A stretch of DNA of 64,000 nucleotides, taken from positions 1-64,000 of the forward strand of contig JAZQEH010000013.1 in the NCBI GenBank assembly GCA_045538895.1, in the 5' to 3' direction. The DNA is from UMGS902 sp045538895. GTDB taxonomy: Bacteria > Bacillota > Clostridia > Oscillospirales > CAG-272. The notes under the pieces were generated by a model, which was given only the letters and a program-made list of their open reading frames with translations, searched no databases and had not been told where the DNA came from. The position numbers were made by a program, and so were the translations under genes. This document shows, piece after piece, positions 1 to 6,917 of the stretch (within the stretch, counting starts at the first letter, position 1; every line of letters starts with the position of its first letter).

Positions 1-1358
1 TGGTCAACGTGTCCCATTACGCAAACAACGGGGTCACGGGTAACAAGTGTTTCGTCACTATCCTCGGTTTCGTCAAACAGACGCTCCTCAATGGTAACGA
101 CAACCTCTTTAGTAACCTTTGCACCGAGTTCATCGGCAACAAGATATGCAGTATCAAAATCAACAGTCTGGTTGAGAGTTGCCATAACGCCCATAAGCAT
201 AAGACGCTTGATAACCTCTGCCGCTGTAACCTTAAGACGTGATGCAAGCTCCTGAACAGTGATTTCGTCAGGAACAGTAATCTCAAGCTGCTTTTTACGA
301 GCCTTTTCAAGCTCAAGCTTCTTCATACGCTCACGCTCTTTATCCTTAGCCTTGCCGTACTGATTTCTTGTATCCTGCTTCTTAAGCTTCTGACGGCTCT
401 GGGAGTTATCCGAACCGTAGCTGCCTGCAAGTACGTCAAGCTTTTCATCATATTTAGAAAGGTCAACCTCGGTGGTACGTGTATCTACAACACGTACGCT
501 TCCACGGGGCTTTGCAGGACCGTCGGAGGCAGTACGCTGCATCTGGCTGATCGGTGCAGTAAACTTCTGCACTGTACGGCGTTCATTGCCCTCGTCCTTA
601 TCAAATCCGCCGCCCTTGCCGCCTCTGTCGGGACGCTGCTGCTTCTGCGGTTTCTTATCAAAGGCACCCTTTGCACCGCCATCGAAGGGTTTACGTTCAA
701 AGCGGTCGCCAAAATTCTTCTGCATAGGCTGACGGTCACCTTGTTGCTGACGGTCACCCTGCGGACGCTGGGGACGGTCACCTTGAGGACGCTGCTGTGT
801 GCGGTCACCCTGCGGTCTTTGACCTCTTGTATCCTTTTGGCGGTCGTTTGGCTGGCTCTGTGCACGTGACTGTGCCGCAGCACGTGCCTTCTCCTCAATA
901 GCCTGTGCCGCACTCATAGCCTTTGCCTTAGCAGCCGCCTGTGCATCTGCCTTGGCTTTTGCCTCTGCTTCAGCTTTCGCCTTTGCCTCAGCCGCAGCCT
1001 TTGCCTCAGCTGCAGCTTTTTCCGCCGCCGCCTTTGCATCTGCCTCGGCTTTTGCCTTTGCTTTAGCCTCTTCTTCAGCCTTTGCCTTTGCCTCAGCTGC
1101 AGCTTTTGCCTTTTCTTCTGCTGCTTTCTGACTCTTTGTAACAATGACAACTTCACCGTCAAGATAAGGGTCAAGGTTGCTCATCTGATGCTTTTTGCTG
1201 AGAACCTCCATTACCAGACCGAATTCATCGGGTTCAAGTGCAGCCGACGAGGTTTTACCCTCTATTCCGTTTGCAGCAAGAATATCGGTGATGTCCTTTC
1301 CCTTAAGTCCCAGTTCCTTTGCTAACTGACTTATACGGTACTGCTGATTCTGTGCCAT
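1..1358 (-). CDS. infB: Translation initiation factor IF-2, N-terminal part (truncated by window edge)
   Basis: IF-2 is the GTPase that places initiator fMet-tRNA on the 30S subunit. About 452 codons are visible. Residues 1-55 form an IF2_N-type domain starting MAQNQQYRISQLAKELG. A long Ala/Lys/Glu-rich charged linker follows, then an Arg/Gln/Asp/Gly-rich stretch with repeated RPQGDR units. A second IF2_N-like domain (ITVPDEITVQELASRL) comes next, and the window ends exactly at the G1 motif VMGHVD, so the whole GTPase and C-terminal domains lie outside. The ATG at 1356-1358 is preceded by AAGGAGGT. A small hairpin (ACGCC/GGCGT, near 1377-1389) sits just upstream of this ribosome binding site. 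It is last in the rimP-nusA-rnpM-ylxQ-infB order. Confidence 0.96.
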   Translation of the reverse strand, partial: MAQNQQYRISQLAKELGLKGKDITDILAANGIEGKTSSAALEPDEFGLVMEVLSKKHQMSNLDPYLDGEVVIVTKSQKAAEEKAKAAAEAKAKAEEEAKAKAKAEADAKAAAEKAAAEAKAAAEAKAKAEAEAKAKADAQAAAKAKAMSAAQAIEEKARAAAQSRAQSQPNDRQKDTRGQRPQGDRTQQRPQGDRPQRPQGDRQQQGDRQPMQKNFGDRFERKPFDGGAKGAFDKKPQKQQRPDRGGKGGGFDKDEGNERRTVQKFTAPISQMQRTASDGPAKPRGSVRVVDTRTTEVDLSKYDEKLDVLAGSYGSDNSQSRQKLKKQDTRNQYGKAKDKERERMKKLELEKARKKQLEITVPDEITVQELASRLKVTAAEVIKRLMLMGVMATLNQTVDFDTAYLVADELGAKVTKEVVVTIEERLFDETEDSDETLVTRDPVVCVMGHVD

Positions 1359-1437
1359 TCGTTAATTACCTCCTTAACGCCTTTGGCGTAAGTGTCCTTT
1401 CTTCAAAACAGGTGTGTTATATACGGTAAAATGCGAA

Positions 1438-1752
1438 TTATTCGCTGATGATTTTTTTAATTGCTCCGGCAAATCCGCTATCGGATATGCCAACTGCCGC
1501 CACTGCACCGGCCTTGCCTATGGCATGACCAAGCTCTTCAGGGGAAACGTCGAGGGCAAGTGCCTGCGTTTTATATGTTTTTGCCTTGTCAGTGACACGC
1601 TTTACCGAGTTTTCGGCGGCCTTTGCCGCATAAACAACAAGGGAAAGCTTATTATCACGCATGGCATCGCACACTATCGGAACTCCCGAAACTATACGTC
1701 CCGCTTTTTTGCACATTCCGATAAGCGAAAGTGCCTTTTTAATATCCGCCAT
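1438..1752 (-). CDS. ylxQ: L7Ae-family RNA-binding protein YlxQ
   Basis: A 104-residue single-domain L7Ae/L30e/S12e/Gadd45-type protein. It has the typical start ADIKKALSLIGMCKKAGRIVSG, a central VVYAAKAAENSVKRV segment and a C-terminal helix. The family binds kink-turn RNA; the precise role of YlxQ is not established. It starts 1 nt after the rnpM stop, so it is translationally coupled, and is followed 79 nt later by infB. Position between rnpM and infB is the standard Firmicutes order. Confidence 0.9.
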   Translation of the reverse strand: MADIKKALSLIGMCKKAGRIVSGVPIVCDAMRDNKLSLVVYAAKAAENSVKRVTDKAKTYKTQALALDVSPEELGHAIGKAGAVAAVGISDSGFAGAIKKIISE

Positions 1753-1753
1753 C

Positions 1754-2023
1754 TTATTCCTCTGTCATCGCCGCCTCAAGTGCTTCATATACCTCTACAG
1801 GTATCATGCACTTGAACGCTGACTCAAGTCTGTGTGCCTTAATAGCCTTTTTAAGACATGCTACATTTTTACATATATATGCACCGCGTCCGGCAGCACG
1901 GGATGTTTTGTCAAGGCTTATCTCGCCGGTGGGAGCCTTAACCACTCTCCAGAGGTCGCCCTTTGCAAAATGCTCGTTACAGCCGACGCATTTTCTCTCG
2001 GGAATCTTTTTTATCTTTTCCAC
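1754..2023 (-). CDS. rnpM: YlxR/RnpM RNase P modulator
   Basis: An 89-residue YlxR-family protein with the signature IPERKCVGCNEHF near the N terminus and GRGAYICKN in the middle. In B. subtilis the family member RnpM binds the RNase P RNA and modulates its activity; that role is transferred from the family. The spacing to nusA is 2 nt and to ylxQ 1 nt, which indicates one transcript with coupled translation. Confidence 0.92.
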   Translation of the reverse strand: MEKIKKIPERKCVGCNEHFAKGDLWRVVKAPTGEISLDKTSRAAGRGAYICKNVACLKKAIKAHRLESAFKCMIPVEVYEALEAAMTEE

Positions 2024-2025
2024 TT

Positions 2026-3048
2026 TTATGCCTTGATATCAATTCTGAATCCGGTAAGACGTGCCGCAAGACGTGCATTCTGTCCCTCTTTACCGATAGC
2101 AAGCGAAAGCTGATCAGGGTAAACGGTAACTCTTGCGCTGCGTTCGCCATCAATCTCAACGGACTGTACCTCTGCAGGTGAAAGCGCCTCGCGGATAAAC
2201 TCTGCAGGATCGTCACTGTATCTTACAATGTCGATCTTCTCGCCGCAAAGCTCGTCAATAATATTGCCGATTCTTGCACCGCGATTACCGATACAAGCAC
2301 CGATAGCATCAACGTTTTCATCTCTGGATTCAACCGCAATCTTGGTACGGCTGCCCGCCTCACGTGCGATAGAGCGAACAAGCACGGTGCCGTCGGCAAT
2401 TTCGGGAATCTCAAGCTCAAACATGCGCTTTACAAGTCCTGCATGGCGACGTGAAAGGGTAACAATGTGTCCCTTTGCTTCGTGGTTTACCTCAGTGATG
2501 TAAACCTTTATGCGATCGCCAACATAGAATGTTTCACCGGGAATCTGCTCTGCCTTGATAAGAGTTGCGTTTGACGTGCCTGTATCAACAACCACGTTTC
2601 CGCTTACTTCGTCAATCTTAACAACAGTTGCAGTAACGATTTCTTCTCTCTTGGATTCGTATTCTTTTGTAATATTTGCTCTCTCTGCCTCACGGATACC
2701 CTGAACGATAACCTGCTTTGCGGTAAGAGCCGCAAGACGGCGGAGATTCTTTGTCTTTATCTCGATTTCACAAATGCCGCCGAGCTTATAACGTTTGTTA
2801 TGCTCCTTTGCGCCCTCAAGTGTAATCTGAAGATCGGGGTCTTCTACGGTTTCAACGATTTCAAGCTGCTGGAACATTCTAACGGTTTTCTTAACGGGAT
2901 CAATAGCAACACGCACGTTGGAATTACCGTTTCTGTCACGCTTGTATGCACTGATAAGAGCAGCCTCAACCTTTTCAAGCATATATTCCTTGGAAATACC
3001 TTTTTCTTTTTCTATAAGGTCGAGCGCATCAAAAAATTCAGAATTCAT
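2026..3048 (-). CDS. nusA: Transcription termination/antitermination protein NusA
   Basis: NusA binds RNA polymerase and nascent RNA and sets pausing and termination. At 340 residues it has the N-terminal RNAP-binding domain (1-125), an S1 domain (about 135-200, VVKIDEVSGNVVVD) and two KH domains (about 205-340, with IGACIGNRGARI and LAIGKEGQNARLAARL). It lacks the acidic C-terminal repeats of proteobacterial NusA, as is normal in Firmicutes. Start ATG with a weak AAAGG upstream. 30 nt separate it from rimP. Confidence 0.96.
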   Translation of the reverse strand: MNSEFFDALDLIEKEKGISKEYMLEKVEAALISAYKRDRNGNSNVRVAIDPVKKTVRMFQQLEIVETVEDPDLQITLEGAKEHNKRYKLGGICEIEIKTKNLRRLAALTAKQVIVQGIREAERANITKEYESKREEIVTATVVKIDEVSGNVVVDTGTSNATLIKAEQIPGETFYVGDRIKVYITEVNHEAKGHIVTLSRRHAGLVKRMFELEIPEIADGTVLVRSIAREAGSRTKIAVESRDENVDAIGACIGNRGARIGNIIDELCGEKIDIVRYSDDPAEFIREALSPAEVQSVEIDGERSARVTVYPDQLSLAIGKEGQNARLAARLTGFRIDIKA

Positions 3049-3078
3049 TTTTCTACCAAAGCCTTTCTTAAAACTATC

Positions 3079-3570
3079 TTAAAAATCGAATACCGTAGTC
3101 ATTCGAGATATTTTTTTGTGTTCTATTTCATAAGTATTCTCGCCGACGGTTACGGTGACAATACCGTCATTGATTCCGCCGAGAATACCTCTGAATGACT
3201 TCTTGCCGTCAATAGCTGCAAAAAGTTTAACCTCTACTTCTTCGCCAGCAAACGCCTCGATATGCTCTTCTGTACGGAGCACACGCTCGATGCCGGGCGA
3301 GGAAACCTCAAGGTGATAAGAATTTTCAATAGGGTCATGCTCGTCAATAACAGGGTCGATTGCACGGTGAACAACCTCGCAGTCGTCAATAGTGATTCCG
3401 TCCTCACTGTCAATAGTGATACGAAGATACCACTCACTGCCCTCTTTAACGTACTCAACGTCCCAGAGGTAAAAGCCAAGCTGATTTACAACGGGGAGCA
3501 AAAACTCATAAACAGTTTCCGCAATGTTTTTATTACTTGCCATAACAACAAAGAAAGAGTGGCAAGCCAC
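3079..3570 (-). CDS. rimP: Ribosome maturation factor RimP
   Basis: RimP assists late assembly of the 30S subunit. The protein shows the family core, with YLWDVEYVKEGSEWYLRITID and a C-terminal SH3-like half ending in the IEHKKISRMTTVF motif. Two starts are possible. GTG at 3568-3570 has an AAGGAG 8 nt upstream and gives 163 residues. ATG at 3541-3543 gives 154 residues, begins MASNKNIAETVYEF like the family, but has no clear ribosome binding site. A perfect 9-bp palindrome covers the GTG (see separate entry). Confidence 0.92.
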   Translation of the reverse strand: MACHSFFVVMASNKNIAETVYEFLLPVVNQLGFYLWDVEYVKEGSEWYLRITIDSEDGITIDDCEVVHRAIDPVIDEHDPIENSYHLEVSSPGIERVLRTEEHIEAFAGEEVEVKLFAAIDGKKSFRGILGGINDGIVTVTVGENTYEIEHKKISRMTTVFDF

Positions 3571-3574
3571 TCTT
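3555..3574 (-). promoter_or_regulatory. Perfect inverted repeat over the rimP GTG start
   Basis: Arms AAGAGTGGC and GCCACTCTT are separated by TT. The GTG of the upstream rimP start lies inside the left arm, and the ribosome binding site lies just before it. A hairpin here would hide this start and bring the downstream ATG into use, or it could be a protein or RNA control site for the operon. The role is inferred; the palindrome is seen directly. Confidence 0.55.
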
Positions 3575-3702
3575 TTCTCTCCTTTATCCTTTTACAAGCG
3601 TAGTTTAACATATATAATGAAAGAAATCAATAGTTTTTTGAAAATTTTATGTTATGTATAAAACTTTCGCCGCACTTTTCGCTATTTTTGGGCAAATCTG
3701 CG

Positions 3703-3882
3703 TAATTTATTGTTTATGGGAACGATGTCGGAACCTTTTAAGGAAAGGTTCCGACACCTCCAAACCTTTTTGTAAAAAGTATTGTCTGTAGCCACGGCTA
3801 CTTATTAAATATTTTACAGTTTTTCTTTGGTTCTTTCTTCTTAAGAAAGAACGCCTTCGTTACTCTCATAAACATTAATTTA
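3703..3882. repeat. MITE-like element A (TIR element with hairpin cargo)
   Basis: 180-bp intergenic element. Its left end TAATTTATTGTTTATGGG matches the reverse complement of its right end (TAAATTAATGTTTATGAG). The inside holds a strong hairpin (GTCGGAACC/GGTTCCGAC, 3727-3755), a GTAGCC/GGCTAC palindrome and a GTTCTTTCTT/AAGAAAGAAC stem. The same inner module recurs at 17388, 43333 and 46213. The same ends recur in elements at 15089, 26084, 39162 and 63685. No transposase is nearby. Apart from this element, 3575-3702 is AT-rich and probably holds the rimP promoter, which I could not place with confidence. Confidence 0.75.
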
Positions 3883-4148
3883 TCTTATTAATTGAAAGAC
3901 GTTTTTTGAACATATCTTCGGAAAGAATGCCAAAAGAGTTATATATTTATAATGGTTTTGGCACTGAGCCGGGGTGGCATCTCGCCGCTTTCTATTTTGT
4001 TCAGACTCCCTATTCCGATTTCAAGAATTTTTGCCATTTTGTTTTTAGAGAATCCATAGTGCTTTCTAAGCCACAATACGTTGTATAGAAAATTTTCTTC
4101 TTCTCTTTTGTATTCTTTATTGAGTAGATTATGCTTCGTGTTTGACAT
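3875..4148 (-). pseudogene. XRE-family HTH regulator, frameshifted
   Basis: The intact frame (4148 to 3939) gives 69 residues with most of an XRE helix-turn-helix: NVLWLRKHYGFSKNKMAKIL and LNKIESGEMPPRLSAKTI. It stops at a TAA inside a TA-rich run (near 3939-3950). The missing C-terminal helix (NSFGILSEDMFKKRL) continues at once in another frame to a stop at 3875-3877, so loss of one TA unit explains the break. Start ATG follows AAAAGGAGG. The last stop lies in the terminal repeat of element A. It is divergent from the XRE gene at 4272. A short functional truncated protein cannot be excluded. Confidence 0.6.
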
Positions 4149-4160
4149 TTTTACCTCCTT

Positions 4161-4181
4161 TTTACATCAAAAAGATGTATT
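4161..4181. promoter_or_regulatory. Operator-like palindrome 1 between divergent XRE genes
   Basis: Half-sites TTTACATC and GATGTATT with a 5-nt spacer. It has the same 8-5-8 layout as the palindrome at 4191, with centres 30 bp apart (about three helical turns, same face of the DNA). It lies directly upstream of the ribosome binding site of the minus-strand XRE gene. Confidence 0.6.
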
Positions 4182-4190
4182 TACGAATAT

Positions 4191-4211
4191 TTTACACCTG
4201 TTAGATGTAAA
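4191..4211. promoter_or_regulatory. Operator-like palindrome 2 between divergent XRE genes
   Basis: Half-sites TTTACACC and GATGTAAA with a 5-nt spacer, 7 of 8 positions symmetric. It pairs with the palindrome at 4161. Together they suggest cooperative binding of a dimeric HTH protein that controls both divergent genes. Confidence 0.6.
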
Positions 4212-4271
4212 CACCAATACAACTAATGAATGTAGAGTAAAATATTATCAATAGCAGCAAGGAGAATAAAA

Positions 4272-4475
4272 ATGTATAGAATAAGGGAATTAAGAGAAGA
4301 TAACGATTTAAGTCAAGCAACTGTTGCCAAGGTGATAAAAACTACACAACAGCACTATAGCAAAATAGAAAACGGCAAGTCGGATATTAGCGGAGAAAAA
4401 CTGATATTGCTTTCAAAGTTTTATAAGGTATCAACCGATTATATTCTTGGACTTTCTAAAGATACTGATTTTTAA
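4272..4475 (+). CDS. Small XRE-family HTH transcriptional regulator
   Basis: A 67-residue protein made almost only of a lambda-repressor-type HTH: IRELREDNDLSQATVAKVI, then the recognition helix region QQHYSKIENGKSDISGEKL, and YKVSTDYILGLS. Such stand-alone HTH proteins bind DNA as dimers, often at their own promoter. The two palindromes upstream are the obvious candidates. Start ATG follows AAGGAG with 8-nt spacing. A+T-rich composition compared with the housekeeping neighbours suggests acquisition. A terminator follows at 4480. Confidence 0.85.
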   Translation: MYRIRELREDNDLSQATVAKVIKTTQQHYSKIENGKSDISGEKLILLSKFYKVSTDYILGLSKDTDF

Positions 4476-4479
4476 AAGC

Positions 4480-4514
4480 AAAAAACGACCTCGGAAATTC
4501 CGAGGTCGTTTTTT
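4480..4514. terminator. Bidirectional intrinsic terminator
   Basis: Stem ACGACCTCGG/CCGAGGTCGT with an A-run on the left and a T-run on the right. It serves both the XRE gene (plus) and the glycosyltransferase-CsaB gene (minus), whose stop codon overlaps its edge. Confidence 0.85.
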
Positions 4515-6750
4515 ACTTTATCATCTCAACTGCGATTTTTGCATCCTCGTAGGCAAGTGCTTTGAGTGACTCTATTTTCCTATGCGGAATATCCGCCTTA
4601 AGAGCATGGCTTACTCGCTCGGAGAGCTGTCCGCTTTCAAGCTCGGAAACACGCACGGGACTTTCATACCCCATGTAAGAGAGCATTGAGTCCACCTTTT
4701 TGTCATACGACACACCTATGAGCGGCTTACCTGCGGCGGCACCGTAGATAAGCATGTGAAGCCGCATCGCAATTACTGCTTCGGCACGGGAAATAATACC
4801 CAAAATCTCGCTTGCGGTGAGGTTTTCGAGAATTTCTCCCTTTACGCTTGCAAAGGAGTTCACCTTTTCTGAAAGCAGGCGGTCACGGCTTGATTGCATG
4901 ATAAGATAAAGCGGCTTTGCGTTAAGGCTTTTTGCAATGCGGTCAACCTCGCTTGCAAAAAGAGAAGCAAAGGTGTCCTCATCCATGCCCTCGACCTCCT
5001 CACTGCGAAGCGAGGAAAAGCTACGGAGTGACACTGCCAAAAACCTGTCTTGCGAAAAGTTTCGCATAATATAGTCGATACGCTCTGCGGTGGCACTCTC
5101 AAGAGTGAGCGCAGGGTCGGCAGAAAGCGTGATTTTTGACGTATCAAAACCGAGTGACTTTACGTATTCAATAGACTGCGGTTCACGGAAAGAAATTCTG
5201 TCGGTATTCTCAAGCGTATCAAGCACGTTTTTTTCATGCTTTTTCCCAAATATAGGACCGACACCGTTTGCATATACGAACACCTTGAGTCCGCATTTCT
5301 TTGCGAGTTTTATAATAGACGTGTAATAGAAAAGCGAGCGTGACGAGGTGGTATTCTGCAATAGATTGCCGCCGCCGCTTATGAGAAGCTTTGCATGCTT
5401 CATTTCGGTGAGCATGGCAAAAATATTGAATCTGCCTATGGCACGCACACCGTATTTTTTTGCGTTGCGGCGGGGATTTTTGCAAAAAATTGTGATTTTT
5501 GCATCGGGAGCCGCCTTGCGTATGTTTTTAATCATTGAGTCGGCTATGGAATCGTCACCTGCGTTTTCAAAGCCGTAGTAGCCGCTTATGAGAATGTCGC
5601 CATGCTCGTTTGGTGAGTTTGGCGAGAGCGTTTTGTACATTTTCTCATAGTCACGTGCGGTACGTGCGGCAGAAAAATCCTCAAGAATAACCTTGCGACA
5701 GTATGCACCGTATTCTTGTAAGCTACCGCCGTCAAAAAGGGCGGTTATATCACGTATAAGCTTTTCCTCGCTTACGTTTTCGCATCCTCGGCAACAGTAG
5801 TTGGTTTTGTATGAGATCTCACGCTTTGACGCATCAAAAATACCGATATAACCCTCGTTTCCGCAAACTATGGTAGGCTTTGCACAGCTCATGGCTTCAA
5901 GTGCGGCACGGGATGCCCCCACAAATATATCGCCTGCGGCAATAAACTGAGGTGTATCGGTGCGAAGACCGGGAGTAATGATGATATCCCTTTTGTATTT
6001 TTCTTTTAGCTTTGCAGCGATTTCCTTAACGGAGGTGAGCAGATTTTTCTCTGTCTGGATAACACCGTCACCAACGATAATGATTTCAAGGTCGGGGTAT
6101 TTTTCAAGCAACTTTTCAGCGGCATTTACAAGTGCAAGCTGTGCCTTGCCGCGGCTTTCGTCCATGCGGCTTATTGATACTATACGGTGCTTTGAGTCGG
6201 TAAGCTTAAACTCCTCAACGATTTTTGATGCGTCGGCATCGGGCGAAAACACCTCGGTATTTATACCGTTGACGGTGACAAAAATGTTGTCGGAGCACTG
6301 GCTGTAGTTATCAATGAGGTATTGCTTTATGTCCTCGCTTACCGCCATCTGCTTGTCGCCCCAGTTGGCGATTCTTTTCCAGAGAGCGTTGACCTTGAAT
6401 ACCCAGTGTGCGGTGGTTACAAAGCTGAAATCAAGCTTTTTCTGCAACATTCCGCATACAAATGCAGGTATACGTGCATGTGCATGAACAAGGTCGTATT
6501 TTTCGGTTTTTATGAGCTTTTTTAATCCGAGATACGCCTTTACAACGCTTGTGGGATTCTTGCTTGCAAGCGGCAGCGTTACGTGGCGGATGCCTGCGGC
6601 CTCAAGCATTTCTGCATATTTGCCGCCGGCAGAAGCAACCGTAACGGTATGCCCGTTTTTCTTTAATGCAACGCAAAGCTCGTAAATATGGGTTTCGGCA
6701 CCGCCAAAGCCCATTTGCATGGTGGTCATTAAAATATTTAAACTTTTCAT
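4513..6750 (-). CDS. Glycosyltransferase (GT4-like) fused to CsaB-type polysaccharide pyruvyltransferase
   Basis: A 745-residue two-domain protein. Residues 1 to about 375 are a GT-B glycosyltransferase of the GT4 group: MQMGFGGAETHIYEL at the start, VSISRMDESRGK in the linker, and AALEAMSCAKPTIVCGNEGYIG for the donor-sugar site. Residues about 385 to 745 match CsaB: ISGYYGFENAGDDSIADSMI, LLISGGGNLLQ, and RLHMLIYGAAAGKPLIGVSYDKKV. CsaB adds ketal-pyruvate from PEP to a secondary wall polymer, which SLH domains then bind. No membrane segment or signal peptide, so it acts in the cytoplasm. The SLH protein at 22341 is a likely client. Fusion of both activities in one chain is the notable point. 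The 5' side (6751-6831) shows no clear minus-strand promoter. Confidence 0.85.
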   Translation of the reverse strand: MKSLNILMTTMQMGFGGAETHIYELCVALKKNGHTVTVASAGGKYAEMLEAAGIRHVTLPLASKNPTSVVKAYLGLKKLIKTEKYDLVHAHARIPAFVCGMLQKKLDFSFVTTAHWVFKVNALWKRIANWGDKQMAVSEDIKQYLIDNYSQCSDNIFVTVNGINTEVFSPDADASKIVEEFKLTDSKHRIVSISRMDESRGKAQLALVNAAEKLLEKYPDLEIIIVGDGVIQTEKNLLTSVKEIAAKLKEKYKRDIIITPGLRTDTPQFIAAGDIFVGASRAALEAMSCAKPTIVCGNEGYIGIFDASKREISYKTNYCCRGCENVSEEKLIRDITALFDGGSLQEYGAYCRKVILEDFSAARTARDYEKMYKTLSPNSPNEHGDILISGYYGFENAGDDSIADSMIKNIRKAAPDAKITIFCKNPRRNAKKYGVRAIGRFNIFAMLTEMKHAKLLISGGGNLLQNTTSSRSLFYYTSIIKLAKKCGLKVFVYANGVGPIFGKKHEKNVLDTLENTDRISFREPQSIEYVKSLGFDTSKITLSADPALTLESATAERIDYIMRNFSQDRFLAVSLRSFSSLRSEEVEGMDEDTFASLFASEVDRIAKSLNAKPLYLIMQSSRDRLLSEKVNSFASVKGEILENLTASEILGIISRAEAVIAMRLHMLIYGAAAGKPLIGVSYDKKVDSMLSYMGYESPVRVSELESGQLSERVSHALKADIPHRKIESLKALAYEDAKIAVEMIK

Positions 6751-6831
6751 TTCTGCACCCGATTGTTTTAGTTTACAGTTTTATTTTAGCAAAATAAAAA
6801 CGTATAATCAAGTATAAAGATAAATTAACTA

Positions 6832-6860
6832 TTTACAATTTGGTTTACATTTGATATAAT
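6832..6860 (+). promoter_or_regulatory. Sigma-A-type promoter of the gdpP-ftsH operon
   Basis: TTTACA (6832-6837), a 17-nt spacer, and TATAAT (6855-6860). It lies about 58 nt before the gdpP start and is the only strong plus-strand promoter in this gap. Confidence 0.7.
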
Positions 6861-6917
6861 ATAATGAAACATTAAAATAGGCTAATTATCTAATCAATTT
6901 GGAAAAGGAATTTTCAG

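Noticed and set aside
914..1174. Arg/Gln/Leu-rich frame on the minus strand near 0.9-1.2 kb
   Set aside because: It is a shifted reading of the infB Ala/Lys/Glu linker; the true frame continues from the IF2_N domain to the G1 motif.
3703..3882. CRISPR-like array from the repeated hairpins
   Set aside because: The repeats are dispersed, single-copy at each site and variable; there are no regular spacers and no cas genes.
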